Notes: generated by a model not told the origin, from the letters alone. 18,487 nt of DNA from JAMCXS01 sp964459065 (GCA_964459065.1 CAYWMN010000055.1:1-18487), one strand, 5' to 3'; shown: positions 7,725 to 16,139, counted from the first letter of the stretch. A program made the numbers and translations.

Positions 7725-10646
7725 GTGAAACGGCGTGATTTTCTGAAAGAGGCTTCGTTGGGTTTTGCCGCGACCGCCCTTCCCTCGGCCGCCCAGGCTA
7801 TGAACAAACCGGGGCACGGGGTGAAAAGTGAAGAGGATTGCCAGGTCAGCTCGCTGCTGGCACGTTTCCAGGCTTCGAGCCCGAAGCAGAAAGAAAAGAC
7901 TCTTTGGCAGCCTTATTACATTTGGCCCCGCACCGGTAAGCAGCACGAGCTGTTGGATGGGGAGTGGGAAATGGGTTACCTGGATGCGCCCATTGTGAGC
8001 CCCCAGGACCTCCTGCCGCATTCCAAATGGATTAAAGTACGGGTTCCCAACTCGGTCCAGTGGGCGCTTTACGAAAGCGGCGAGTTGCCGAATCCCTACC
8101 TGCACCTTAATTCACGGAAGTACGCCTGGGTCCCCAAAAAAGTCTGGTACTACCGCCGCCAGTTTCAGCTTCAGGCCATACCGAAAGACCAGTACGTGTT
8201 CCTTTGTTTTGATGCTGCGGGTTACTATCTCCGCGTTTGGATTAACGGCACGTTGTTAGGCCGCAACGAAGGAATGTTCGGTGGGCCGGAAATCGAAGTG
8301 AGTCAATACCTGCGCGCGGGGCAGAATGAAATCCTGGTGGAAGTCAAAGCGGGCAGTTTCGGCGCCAAGAACTGGGACGCGTGGAACACGGGCAAAGTGG
8401 TTCTGCCCTGGGGAGTGGCGGGCGGACCCAAGCCCATGAAGGTCAATGGGATCAGTTTCAAAGAATTCGAGCCGTTCGGCATCTGGCAGAGCGTGCGTCT
8501 GGAATTCGTTCCGCGAATTCACCTGGAGCGCCCATTTCTGGTCACCGAGACTGCCGACGGCCGGGAAGCCCGTCTCAAGCTGAAGGCCGAAGTTTTTGTC
8601 AACGCACAGTCCCTCGACTTCCAGCTCCATGCCTGGAACCGGCACCTCGGCATCCACTTCCGAAACTCCTGGACCTCCAGGCGCGTCAAAACACCTGTGG
8701 CATTGAACGTGGAGATTTCTGAGGAGGGGTCTTCCAAGACAGCGCTGCGGCAAGCCTTCCCGCTAAAGCTTTTTGAAGGCCGGAACTTTCTTGAGCAAGC
8801 CCTGACGATTGAATCGCCCCGGCTCTGGTGGCCGAATGGCCTGGGCAAGCCCAACCTGTACCACGTCAAGATGGAACTGGAGGTTGACGGCAGTCCCGTT
8901 GACCGCATGGAGTTCGACTACGGGATCCGGGTTATCACCCACGAACCGAGCGCGGGACCCCGCACTCAGGATCGATGGGCCGACTGGCAATTCGTCGTCA
9001 ACGGCCGCAAGTTCTTCCTGAAGGGAATGAACTGGGCGTGGCCCCTGGACATTTTCTACCATCTGCCGCGCTGGCGTTACCGCTGGATGCTGAAGGCGGC
9101 GCACGCCGCAGGCGTTCAGATGATCCGCGTCTGGGGCGGCGGCAACCCGGAAACCGAAGACTTTTACGAACTCTGCGACGAGATGGGAATCATGGTCTGG
9201 GAGGATTTCCCGCTCGCCAACCAGGAGGCCGCACTCTATCCCCCGGAAATTTGGGAAGCCCAGGTCTTCCACACGCTCTTCAGGCTTCGGAATCATCAGT
9301 CGCTTGCCGTCTGGTGCGGCGGAAATGAATTCAATCCCTACGACCCGAGCAACACGGCGGTGACGGGCATTACGGAACGCACGGTGCGCGACTTCGACGG
9401 AACGCGTCTTTTCACCCGCACCACGCCGGATCCCGGCGACGTGCACATTTATGTGGACATGGATCCAACCTGGTACGCCCACTTATACCACTGGGTCCCA
9501 TTCGTCAGCGAAACCAGCATTTTTAATATCCCGGAGGCGCAGTCAATTCGAGCGGTGATCAACCCGCAGGAGGTGGCAGGGCCCATCACCGGCATTTTCA
9601 CCGAGCAGTTCGGGTTCAAGTATCCGGAGTTTTGCCATCACTTCCAGGACCCGCGCGGCGCCCAGTCGGTGTATAACCGAGGGACGCAGATGACTGACCT
9701 GGCAGCGCCCAGCCTCGACACTTTCTGCGAAGCTTTGCAGATCGCAGCCTCCGAATACACCCGAATCTACTCCGAGCAGATTCAGGCCAACTATCCGCTG
9801 ACCACGGGGCTCATGCCCTGGTCGCTCACGGTCCCTTGGCCGCTCGTCTACCACATGTTTATCGACGGCCTGGGTCAGCCCACGCCGGCTTATTACTTCC
9901 TCAAGCGAACCTATGAGCCTGTGCATGTGATGCTGCGCCTTTCGCACCTGCTTTGGGCCCCGGGAGCAAAGTTTCCCGTTACCGCCACCGTGCTGAATGC
10001 CCCGGAGGCCGCAATGAGCGGGCTCAAGGTTTCCGCACAGGCTTTTGACACCAACCTCCGGTCACTCTGGACCCGGGAGCGCCCCATCGAACTCAAGTCC
10101 GGCGGTGCAGTGGACCATTTCGGCCTTGGAGATTTCACCCTGCCCGCGCGATTGGAGGATCAGTTTTTCATCGTCGTGGTGGAGTTGAAGCGCCGCAACG
10201 GAGGCGTGGTTTCCCGGTCCGTCTATTGGCCGCGATGCTTGAAAAAGATGCTGGATCCCGTTTTCAGCGCCAAATACCGCTCCGGCCCCCAGCCTTCGCT
10301 GGTGTTTCACCACGGACCCTGGCTCAAGAACGAAATTGCATCGAGTCCCGGGTTGACAGCGTTAAAAATGGAAGTGGTCTCGAAACAGGATCACGGATCA
10401 AACCGTAGCGAGATCCGCCTTCGGCTGCGCAACACGGGCTCGCATCCCGCCTTCCTCACTCACGTTGATGTGGAAGGAACCGAGCGTGCATTCCTTGCAG
10501 ATGATAACTGGTTCTGGCTCGCTGCCGGTGAGGAGCGGTCGCTTTCTCTCGACGTCTTATGGCGCGCCCCGGCCACTCGCGACAAGGCACAACTCGCTGT
10601 TTCCGCCTGGAACGCCCGGGCCGTCAAGCTGCCTTTGGGTCCATAG
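7725..10646 (+). CDS. Tat-exported GH2 family hydrolase, beta-mannosidase/exo-glucosaminidase-like
   Basis: The product has 973 residues from the GTG at 7725, which lies 5 bases after GAGGAGGG; the in-frame ATG at 7695 lacks such a site and would place ten extra residues before the twin-arginine signal KRRDFLKEAS. Domains in order: an N-terminal galactose-binding-like sandwich (LDGEWEM to about residue 230, with VWINGTLLGRNEG), an immunoglobulin-like domain starting after EFEPFGIWQSV, a TIM barrel from about residue 425 (FFLKGMNW, MIRVWGGGNPETEDFYELCDEMGIMVWEDFP), and C-terminal beta domains from about 730. The acid/base is Glu535 in WCGGNEFN. The likely nucleophile is Glu596 in FVSETS, which resembles the SETS-type motif I recall from exo-beta-D-glucosaminidases; Glu627 in TEQFGF is an alternative. 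It would remove non-reducing-end beta-mannosyl or glucosaminyl residues outside the cytoplasm. It is transcribed away from GH78 and towards GH92. Confidence 0.85.
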   Translation: MKRRDFLKEASLGFAATALPSAAQAMNKPGHGVKSEEDCQVSSLLARFQASSPKQKEKTLWQPYYIWPRTGKQHELLDGEWEMGYLDAPIVSPQDLLPHSKWIKVRVPNSVQWALYESGELPNPYLHLNSRKYAWVPKKVWYYRRQFQLQAIPKDQYVFLCFDAAGYYLRVWINGTLLGRNEGMFGGPEIEVSQYLRAGQNEILVEVKAGSFGAKNWDAWNTGKVVLPWGVAGGPKPMKVNGISFKEFEPFGIWQSVRLEFVPRIHLERPFLVTETADGREARLKLKAEVFVNAQSLDFQLHAWNRHLGIHFRNSWTSRRVKTPVALNVEISEEGSSKTALRQAFPLKLFEGRNFLEQALTIESPRLWWPNGLGKPNLYHVKMELEVDGSPVDRMEFDYGIRVITHEPSAGPRTQDRWADWQFVVNGRKFFLKGMNWAWPLDIFYHLPRWRYRWMLKAAHAAGVQMIRVWGGGNPETEDFYELCDEMGIMVWEDFPLANQEAALYPPEIWEAQVFHTLFRLRNHQSLAVWCGGNEFNPYDPSNTAVTGITERTVRDFDGTRLFTRTTPDPGDVHIYVDMDPTWYAHLYHWVPFVSETSIFNIPEAQSIRAVINPQEVAGPITGIFTEQFGFKYPEFCHHFQDPRGAQSVYNRGTQMTDLAAPSLDTFCEALQIAASEYTRIYSEQIQANYPLTTGLMPWSLTVPWPLVYHMFIDGLGQPTPAYYFLKRTYEPVHVMLRLSHLLWAPGAKFPVTATVLNAPEAAMSGLKVSAQAFDTNLRSLWTRERPIELKSGGAVDHFGLGDFTLPARLEDQFFIVVVELKRRNGGVVSRSVYWPRCLKKMLDPVFSAKYRSGPQPSLVFHHGPWLKNEIASSPGLTALKMEVVSKQDHGSNRSEIRLRLRNTGSHPAFLTHVDVEGTERAFLADDNWFWLAAGEERSLSLDVLWRAPATRDKAQLAVSAWNARAVKLPLGP

Positions 10647-10753
10647 GCCCAGGCGAACTCAGCTGGTCACAAAGGGCTGCGCTTATTCGGGCTTTTCGTC
10701 CCGCATTAAACCCCGCAGAGGAAGGTTAAGCTCGCCCAACCCCTAAGCCTTGT

Positions 10754-13069
10754 TTACAGCGAGGGAGGAGCGGCTTTCTTGGCGCTGCCCCAATGTTTAT
10801 TGGGCGTGGGGCCCATGATGAACACCAACTTCCCGCCCCTCACGATATCCGCCTGGGTAATCCAGGGCCGGTCGAGCGGCTTGCCATTCAACGTTGCCGA
10901 CTGGATGTACATGTTCTTTCGGGAATCGTGGTTCGCCACGATGACAAAGTCTTTCCCGTTCCTCAGCCGAAGGGTCACTCGAGGCAGCAGCGGGCTGCCG
11001 ATAGCATAGACGGCATTGCCCGGGCAAACCGGATAAAAACCCATGGCGCTGAAAATGTACCAGGCGGACATCTGGCCGGCGTCATCGTTTCCCGGCAACC
11101 CGGCCGGACCGTCATGGTAGTCCCGCTCCATAACGGCTCTTACGTGTTGCTGCGTCTTCCACGGCGCCCCGGCGTAATCATAAAGATAGGGGATGTGATG
11201 GCTGGGTTCATTCCCCTGGTTGTCAAGATGGTGGGCAAAAAGGCCGTCGAGCTTGGCGATAAATTTCCCCCTTCCGCCGAGCACCTGGATGAGCCCCTGC
11301 ACATCCTGCGGCACGAAGAAGGTGTATTGCCAGGGCACGCCTTCCGTGATGTAACTGGCCGGCTTCGTGGGGTCGAAAGGCACAACCCAGCTACCATCGC
11401 GGTGCCGGCCCCGCGCAAATCCCGTGCCGGGATCGATCACGTTACGCCAGTATTCAGACCTCTTCTGCATCACCGCCGCCTCGGAGGTTTTCCCAAGCCG
11501 CTTTGCAAACTCGCCAACCAGGGCGTCGTCATAGGCATAGGCAAGCGTGCGTGAAACCTGCTCGTTGCGATGGAACGCGTAGGTGACCGGATCTTCCAAA
11601 GGAATGAATCCGTACTTGAGGTAAGACTGCAGAGCCCGGCGGCCCCGCCCCAGTTTGTATTCGGCAAGCGGCGGAGTGACCGTGGCGTTCTTCACCACCA
11701 GCTTGTAAGCTTCCGCAACGTCGAAATGCCTCAGGCCTTTAACATAGGCGTCCACAAGCAGCGCCACCGTGTGGTCACCGACCATCTCGGCGGTGTAGTT
11801 GTTCCACAACGGGAAGGACGGCAAAAATCCGCCCTGCTCGCCCTTCAGCACCAACGACTGCATCATCTGCTGGTCTCGCACAGGGTCAATGATGGTCAGG
11901 AGCGGGTGCAGGGCGCGGAAGGTATCCCAGACGGAAAAATCGCCGTAGTACGCACCGTTTTCGATCTTGTGCAGCTTTCCCTGCTGCGCGAAGCCGTTGT
12001 AAGTTCCATCGGCATCGCTCGCCACTCTGGGCGCAAGTGAAGCATGATAGAGCGCAGTGTAAAAAGTCCGGCGCTGGGCGCGCGTCGCGCCCTGGATTTG
12101 AATGCGGTTCAGGCGTTTTTTCCAGGCCGCTGCCGTCTTCTGCTCAACGCCCTTAAAATCCCATCCGCCTTCTTCCCGGTCAAGGTTACGGGCGGCCTCT
12201 TTGAGACTTGTAAACGACGTGCCGATTTTGACCAGCAGCGGAGTCTTACCGGCGGCGAACGTGGCGTAGCCGCCCAGGCGCTTGCACCCGCCCTTCTGGC
12301 GCAGATCACCCGCGTGAATCGCGTTACCGCACCACGTACCGTACTTGCGGAAAGGCCGTTCGAAGCGGGCCACAAAATATCCGCTGAAGCCCGCGCTCTG
12401 CCCGGTTCCCAGGTAGATGCGTTGCACCGGATTGTAGCCCCGAATCTCCTGCCGTTTCGGGTCAATCTCGACAAAGCCCTCTCCGGGCTTTGCGTTGGGC
12501 TCGATCAGAACGCTCAATTGCGCGCCGGCCGGGGCCGTAATCCGCAACATCCCGGATCGGGTTGCACCGGTCATCTCAACCCGCTCCGAATAGCGCTCCA
12601 GGCGAACCGAGTAATAGGCGGGCGTCATAATTTCAGACTGGTGGCGAAAAACTGAAGCGCGATCTTCCGGCGTCACATGGACCGGGCCGGTCAGAGGCAT
12701 CAGGGTGACGCTGCCGTACTCCTGGGCACAACTGCCGCTCAACCAGTGGCTCGCCCGGAAGCCGGTGATCCGAGGGTCGGTGTAATGATAGGGTGCCACG
12801 CACTTCCGCTCCGTGGGCTGCGTCTCAGGGGTCCAGTTGGTCATGGCAAACGGCATGCCGACTGCCGGAACCGTTTGTCCGCCGCCGCTGGTTCCCAGTA
12901 GAAGATCGACCGACTGAAAGGGAGATTGCGCACGGGCCCAAACGGCTCCTAATAGCAGCCCTGCGACTACCAGCAAAAGAACCTGCGCACGGCGGCGCAC
13001 CTCAATAAAACAAGCGGCAAAACCTCCTGCTGTTGAAGTACAAAGAAACAGACCTGATTCCGATTTCAT
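10754..13069 (-). CDS. GH92 exo-alpha-mannosidase, exported
   Basis: The product has 771 residues if read from the ATG at 13069-13067. GH92 enzymes are calcium-dependent, inverting exo-alpha-mannosidases acting on N-glycan or fungal-type mannans. Family features in order: VDLLLGTSGGGQTVPAVGMPFAMTNWTPET near the mature N-terminus, GFRASHWLSG, YYSVRLE, FYTALYHASLAPR, FSVWDTFRALHPLL, TEGVPWQYTFFVPQD (candidate general acid Glu) and GNDDAGQMSAWYIFSAMGFYPV (candidate base Asp residues and calcium site). A hydrophobic segment after RRRAQ (about residues 28-47, ending WARAQ) looks like a Sec signal, but the 24-residue n-region is unusually long and the ribosome site is weak (AAGG about 12 bases upstream), so the start is uncertain. 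The gene converges on GH2 across 107 bases and diverges from coaD. Confidence 0.92.
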   Translation of the reverse strand: MKSESGLFLCTSTAGGFAACFIEVRRRAQVLLLVVAGLLLGAVWARAQSPFQSVDLLLGTSGGGQTVPAVGMPFAMTNWTPETQPTERKCVAPYHYTDPRITGFRASHWLSGSCAQEYGSVTLMPLTGPVHVTPEDRASVFRHQSEIMTPAYYSVRLERYSERVEMTGATRSGMLRITAPAGAQLSVLIEPNAKPGEGFVEIDPKRQEIRGYNPVQRIYLGTGQSAGFSGYFVARFERPFRKYGTWCGNAIHAGDLRQKGGCKRLGGYATFAAGKTPLLVKIGTSFTSLKEAARNLDREEGGWDFKGVEQKTAAAWKKRLNRIQIQGATRAQRRTFYTALYHASLAPRVASDADGTYNGFAQQGKLHKIENGAYYGDFSVWDTFRALHPLLTIIDPVRDQQMMQSLVLKGEQGGFLPSFPLWNNYTAEMVGDHTVALLVDAYVKGLRHFDVAEAYKLVVKNATVTPPLAEYKLGRGRRALQSYLKYGFIPLEDPVTYAFHRNEQVSRTLAYAYDDALVGEFAKRLGKTSEAAVMQKRSEYWRNVIDPGTGFARGRHRDGSWVVPFDPTKPASYITEGVPWQYTFFVPQDVQGLIQVLGGRGKFIAKLDGLFAHHLDNQGNEPSHHIPYLYDYAGAPWKTQQHVRAVMERDYHDGPAGLPGNDDAGQMSAWYIFSAMGFYPVCPGNAVYAIGSPLLPRVTLRLRNGKDFVIVANHDSRKNMYIQSATLNGKPLDRPWITQADIVRGGKLVFIMGPTPNKHWGSAKKAAPPSL

Positions 13070-13210
13070 TAAGATTCTTGACCTTTCCTTAAATGCAAAC
13101 GCGCAGCCGGCCGGCGTTCGAGGCAACGTCCCAAAATACCCTACAAGCCGCTATCGCGGCAAACTATCGAACCCGGGGCGGAATCCTGTCCGGTTTTCAA
13201 AAATGCACCG

Positions 13211-13241
13211 GCCTGCGGGCAGGCGTCTCGATTCGAGGCGC
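13211..13241. repeat. Two tandem inverted repeats in the GH92/coaD intergenic region
   Basis: GCCTGC-GG-GCAGGC (13211-13224) is followed directly, with a 2-base overlap, by GCGTCTC-GATTC-GAGGCGC (13223-13241), a 7-base-pair stem if one G-U pair is counted. The surrounding gap 13070-13350 also holds a GCCGC-TATC-GCGGC repeat near 13150 but no gene that I can support. Function is unknown; the repeats could be structured leader RNA on the GH92 side or protein-binding DNA. Confidence 0.4.
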
Positions 13242-13277
13242 GCGGCTGCGGTCCGAGACCCCTGCCGGAGATTAGGG

Positions 13278-13307
13278 TTTACAAGCTTGAAAGCAACCCG
13301 CTAAAAT
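13278..13307 (+). promoter_or_regulatory. Sigma-70-like promoter for coaD and the downstream genes
   Basis: TTTACA (13278-13283) and TAAAAT (13302-13307) are spaced by 18 bases and each matches the consensus at 5 of 6 positions. The predicted start near 13314 gives a leader of about 37 bases before the coaD ATG. It is the best promoter match in the window and would drive the closely packed run coaD to the phosphomannomutase gene. Confidence 0.6.
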
Positions 13308-13322
13308 GCTCTTGTAGCATTT
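13304..13322. promoter_or_regulatory. Perfect inverted repeat overlapping the coaD -10 and start site (possible operator)
   Basis: AAATGCT-CTTGT-AGCATTT has 7-base perfect arms and a 5-base centre. It covers the last four bases of the -10 box and the predicted transcription start, a typical position for a repressor site. No regulator gene is in the window, and chance is possible for a repeat of this size. Confidence 0.35.
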
Positions 13323-13350
13323 GTTAAGTTCATCTGTCCCTATTCTGCTT

Positions 13351-13851
13351 ATGTCGGACGTTCTCGCCATCTATCCAGGTTCTTTCGATCCCATTACCAA
13401 CGGTCACTTTGACTTGATCGAGCGCAGCAGCAGGATTTTTGACCGCCTGATCGTTGCGTTGCTCACCAACGCCGAGAAAGAACCCATGTTCAGCGTCGAA
13501 GAGCGAGTGGAGATGCTGCGGGAAGTGACCCGAAACATGAACAACGTCAGCGTCGACACCTTCAGCGGCCTGCTGGTGGATTATGCCGTTCAAAAAAATG
13601 CCCGGGCCCTGGTGCGCGGTATTCGAGCCTTTTCCGACTATGAGTATGAACTGCGGATGGCCTTGATGAATCGCAAGCTGGAACCCAGGCTGGAGACCAT
13701 GTTTCTGATGCCGGCTGAATCCTACGCCTATGTCAGTTCAAGGCTGGTGAAGGAAATTTTCCGGAACGGCGGATCGGTCAAAGAGCTGGTGCCGCCCGTG
13801 GTTGAAGAGCGTCTGCGGCAAAAGTTTAATTCCCAACGTCACGAGGTTTGA
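13351..13851 (+). CDS. coaD: Phosphopantetheine adenylyltransferase
   Basis: The product has 166 residues, the usual size for the family. It transfers AMP from ATP to 4'-phosphopantetheine to make dephospho-CoA, the fourth step of coenzyme A synthesis, in the cytoplasm. Clear motifs: YPGSFDPITNGH with the nucleotidyltransferase TNGH at residues 16-19, LVRGIRAFSDYEYE in the middle, and YAYVSSRLVKEI near residue 125 (the ISSS-x-VKE ATP-binding loop). The ATG at 13351 is chosen because it puts MSDVLAIYPGSFDP in register with the family; no Shine-Dalgarno sequence precedes it, and an upstream TTG at 13321 would sit almost at the predicted transcription start. It is the first gene of a plus-strand run and its stop is 5 bases before the next ATG. 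Confidence 0.96.
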   Translation: MSDVLAIYPGSFDPITNGHFDLIERSSRIFDRLIVALLTNAEKEPMFSVEERVEMLREVTRNMNNVSVDTFSGLLVDYAVQKNARALVRGIRAFSDYEYELRMALMNRKLEPRLETMFLMPAESYAYVSSRLVKEIFRNGGSVKELVPPVVEERLRQKFNSQRHEV

Positions 13852-13856
13852 TTGCA

Positions 13857-15029
13857 ATGGAACTTTCTCAACGCATTTCACGAATTTCAGTTTCGTCAAC
13901 GCTGGCCGTGGTTCAGAAGGCCGCCAAGCTGAGGGCCGAAGGTGTTAAGGTGGTAAGTTTTGGTGCCGGCGAACCCGACTTTGCGACTCCAGAAAACATC
14001 AAGCGGGCGGCGGTTGAGGCTCTCGACAACAATTTTACGAAATACACCCCGACCGGCGGGATTCTGGAACTGAAGCAGGCCATTATCGGCCGCCACTCAA
14101 AAGATTTCGGCTCCACTTACGCGGTTGAAGAATGCCTGGTGACGGTGGGCGGCAAGCAGGCCATCTTTGAGGCCGTAGCCGCCACCATCAACCACGGCGA
14201 CGAAGTGATTCTCCCCGTGCCGTACTGGGTTTCTTTCCTCGATATCGTCAACTACGCGGGCGGCAAGCCGGTGCTGCTCCAAACCCGCGAAGAAGACGGT
14301 TTTAATGTCAAGGCGGAAGAAGTCGAGAAGCTCATCACGCCCAAGACAAAAATGTTGATCGTCAATTCGCCGAGCAATCCGAGCGGAGGCGTTGTTCCAC
14401 CCGAAGAGATGGAAAAACTGCTGGACGTGGCCAAGCGGCACAACATCCTGCTGCTCTCCGATGAATGCTATTGCCAGTTTCTTTATGACGATCGCAAGCC
14501 GTTCTCACTGGGCAACTCCAGCAACCGCGAAAACCTGTTGATTGTGGGCTCCCTTTCCAAGACCTACGCCATGACGGGATGGCGCGTGGGCTTTGCCCTG
14601 GGACACCGGGATCTGCTCCGAAACATGCTGAAGCTGCAAAGCCATTCGACTTCCAATCCCACATCCTTCGCGCAAAAGGCGGCGGTCGAAGCCCTCAGCG
14701 GGCCGCAGGATTCCGTCCAGGAAATGCGGGCCGAATACGAGCGGCGGCGTAACCGCATCGTGGAAGGGCTGCGCGCGATTCCCGGCATCCAATGCGGGAT
14801 GCCGGCGGGCGCCTTTTACGTCTACCCGAATGTGAGCGCCTACCTTAAGAAGGACGGTATCGGCGACGCCAAAACACTGGTGGACCGATTGCTGGATGAG
14901 GCACACGTAGCACTGGTGCCCGGCACAGCTTTCGGAACCGCCGACCACGTTCGAATCTCCTATGCAACTTCTCAGGAGTTGATCGACGAGGGATTGCAAC
15001 GGATGAAAGAGTTCTTTGGACGGCTCTAA
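13857..15029 (+). CDS. Class I PLP aminotransferase (aspartate aminotransferase type)
   Basis: The product has 390 residues. It matches the bacterial I-gamma aspartate aminotransferase family, which moves the amino group of aspartate to 2-oxoglutarate (some members also use prephenate). Visible features: FGAGEPDFATP near residue 40, KYTPTGGILELK, VTVGGKQAIFE, the VPYWVS substrate loop, NSPSNPSGG, LLSDECY, the PLP lysine Lys235 in SLSKTYAMTGWR, and the C-terminal VPGTAFG and RISYATS motifs that bind the substrate carboxylate. The ATG at 13857 is used, with GAGG 10 bases upstream; a TTG at 13848 overlaps the coaD stop. The start of the next gene lies 7 bases after its stop, so translational coupling is likely. 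Exact amino donor cannot be settled from sequence alone, so no symbol is given. Confidence 0.93.
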   Translation: MELSQRISRISVSSTLAVVQKAAKLRAEGVKVVSFGAGEPDFATPENIKRAAVEALDNNFTKYTPTGGILELKQAIIGRHSKDFGSTYAVEECLVTVGGKQAIFEAVAATINHGDEVILPVPYWVSFLDIVNYAGGKPVLLQTREEDGFNVKAEEVEKLITPKTKMLIVNSPSNPSGGVVPPEEMEKLLDVAKRHNILLLSDECYCQFLYDDRKPFSLGNSSNRENLLIVGSLSKTYAMTGWRVGFALGHRDLLRNMLKLQSHSTSNPTSFAQKAAVEALSGPQDSVQEMRAEYERRRNRIVEGLRAIPGIQCGMPAGAFYVYPNVSAYLKKDGIGDAKTLVDRLLDEAHVALVPGTAFGTADHVRISYATSQELIDEGLQRMKEFFGRL

Positions 15030-15036
15030 GCGATCG

Positions 15037-16134
15037 ATGCCCAAGCTCACCGCGCCGCTCAAGCTGGCGCCCATTTTCAAACCGAAGGTCTGGGGGCGGA
15101 ACGACCTGGAACCCTTGTTCGATCACCCCGCCGCCGGCGAGGGCGCCAAGCCTTCCTGGCAAAGGCGCGCGCGGCCGGACACGGATGAGCCGATCGGCGA
15201 AGCCTGGATCACGGACGACAGTTCGCGCTTCTTGACGGGGCCGCTGGCCGAAACCACGCTCGGCGAGGCCTCGCACAAATTTCGCAGCAGGCTCTACGGC
15301 GCCAACTGGAAGGGTGGACGGTTTCCCATCCTGGCGAAATACCTGTTCACCAACGACTGGCTGTCGGTGCAGGTACATCCCGACGACCGGTACGCGCGAA
15401 ACCACGAGTCCGGCAGCCTCGGCAAGTGTGAGATGTGGTACATTCTTCACGCCGATCCCGGGGCGGAATTCCTGCTGGGGCTGAAGCCGAACACGACCCG
15501 GGAGATGCTGCGCGCTGCGTGCGAGAGGGGTGCGAGCAAAGAATTGCTCCAGCGATTTCGTCCCAAGACGGGAGAAGTGGTTTTTGTGCCGCCCGGAACG
15601 GCCCACGCTCTCGGGCCGGGACTGGTGCTGTTTGAGGCCGAGCAGAACTCCAACGTCACCTACCGGCTTGATGATTTCGGCCGCCCGGGGCTCGATGGAA
15701 AGCCGCGGCCGCTGCACCTTGAAAAGGGCCTGGAGGTGACCCAACCCGAGCTTCCGGTTTACCGGAATCTTCCGCGCATTGTGACGCGCGAACCTTTCGG
15801 CTTCCGGCGCTTCCTGGTAGCGAGCCGCTATTTTGCCGTGGAAGAGCTGGCCCTGCAAAAGACGGCTCATTTTACGCCGCCCGCTGAGCGCGCCGAAACG
15901 CTGGCGATTGTGGCGGGCGAGGGGCGAGTGGAAAACTCCGCCGGGTGGCTGGGATATCAGGAAGGCGACGCATGGCTGGTGCCGCCGGGATCAGATCCCT
16001 ATCGAATCGCTCCCACCGAGCGGACGAGGTTGATCAAGTTTTACATTCCAAATCTCGATGAAGATTTCCGCCGGATCGGCTCGCGGAGAAGCGTGAAATC
16101 CTCAGAATTAGAAAAGCTTTTTTTTAAATCCTGA
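15037..16134 (+). CDS. manA: Mannose-6-phosphate isomerase, class I (type I, zinc-dependent)
   Basis: The product has 365 residues from the ATG at 15037; a TTG at 15016 would overlap the aminotransferase gene. It interconverts fructose-6-phosphate and mannose-6-phosphate. The zinc ligands of the cupin core are all present: Gln112 and His114 in VQVHPDD, Glu132 in GKCEMWYIL, and His190 in PPGTAHAL. The N-terminal KPKVWGRNDL and EAWITDD motifs are also typical. It is longer than the short Bacillus-type enzyme (about 315 residues), with an extended C-terminal second cupin half. It supplies mannose-6-phosphate to the two genes that follow, or in the catabolic direction takes mannose-6-phosphate into glycolysis. 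Its stop is 5 bases before the next ATG. Confidence 0.94.
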   Translation: MPKLTAPLKLAPIFKPKVWGRNDLEPLFDHPAAGEGAKPSWQRRARPDTDEPIGEAWITDDSSRFLTGPLAETTLGEASHKFRSRLYGANWKGGRFPILAKYLFTNDWLSVQVHPDDRYARNHESGSLGKCEMWYILHADPGAEFLLGLKPNTTREMLRAACERGASKELLQRFRPKTGEVVFVPPGTAHALGPGLVLFEAEQNSNVTYRLDDFGRPGLDGKPRPLHLEKGLEVTQPELPVYRNLPRIVTREPFGFRRFLVASRYFAVEELALQKTAHFTPPAERAETLAIVAGEGRVENSAGWLGYQEGDAWLVPPGSDPYRIAPTERTRLIKFYIPNLDEDFRRIGSRRSVKSSELEKLFFKS

Positions 16135-16139
16135 CTTGC

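Noticed and set aside
10722..10751. Hairpin AAGGTTAAG / CTAAGCCTT after GH2 as an intrinsic terminator
   Set aside because: The stem has a mismatch and a 12-base loop and is followed only by GTTTAC, not a real T-run; the convergent GH2/GH92 gap has no convincing terminator.
11290..11320. VPQD instead of VPHD in the GH92 signature as a possible active-site change
   Set aside because: I cannot be sure that the His is invariant in this GH92 subfamily, and the other catalytic-region motifs (TEG, GNDDAGQ) are intact.
10793..11554. Plus-strand open frame of about 253 codons opposite GH92
   Set aside because: It is a shadow of the GH92 C-terminal region, which has clear family motifs.
13100..13180. 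Promoter for GH92 on the minus strand (TTGCCG, 18 bases, TATTTT)
   Set aside because: Both boxes match the consensus at only 4 of 6 positions and the spacer contains a hairpin; too weak to call.
13093..13275. Small plus-strand frame of 60 codons between GH92 and coaD
   Set aside because: It overlaps strong inverted repeats, has no ribosome site or motif, and its translation is basic and compositionally biased.
14845..15870. Minus-strand open frame of about 341 codons across manA
   Set aside because: It is antisense to manA, whose zinc ligands and family motifs are all in place; its Arg/Pro/Gly-rich translation shows no domain.
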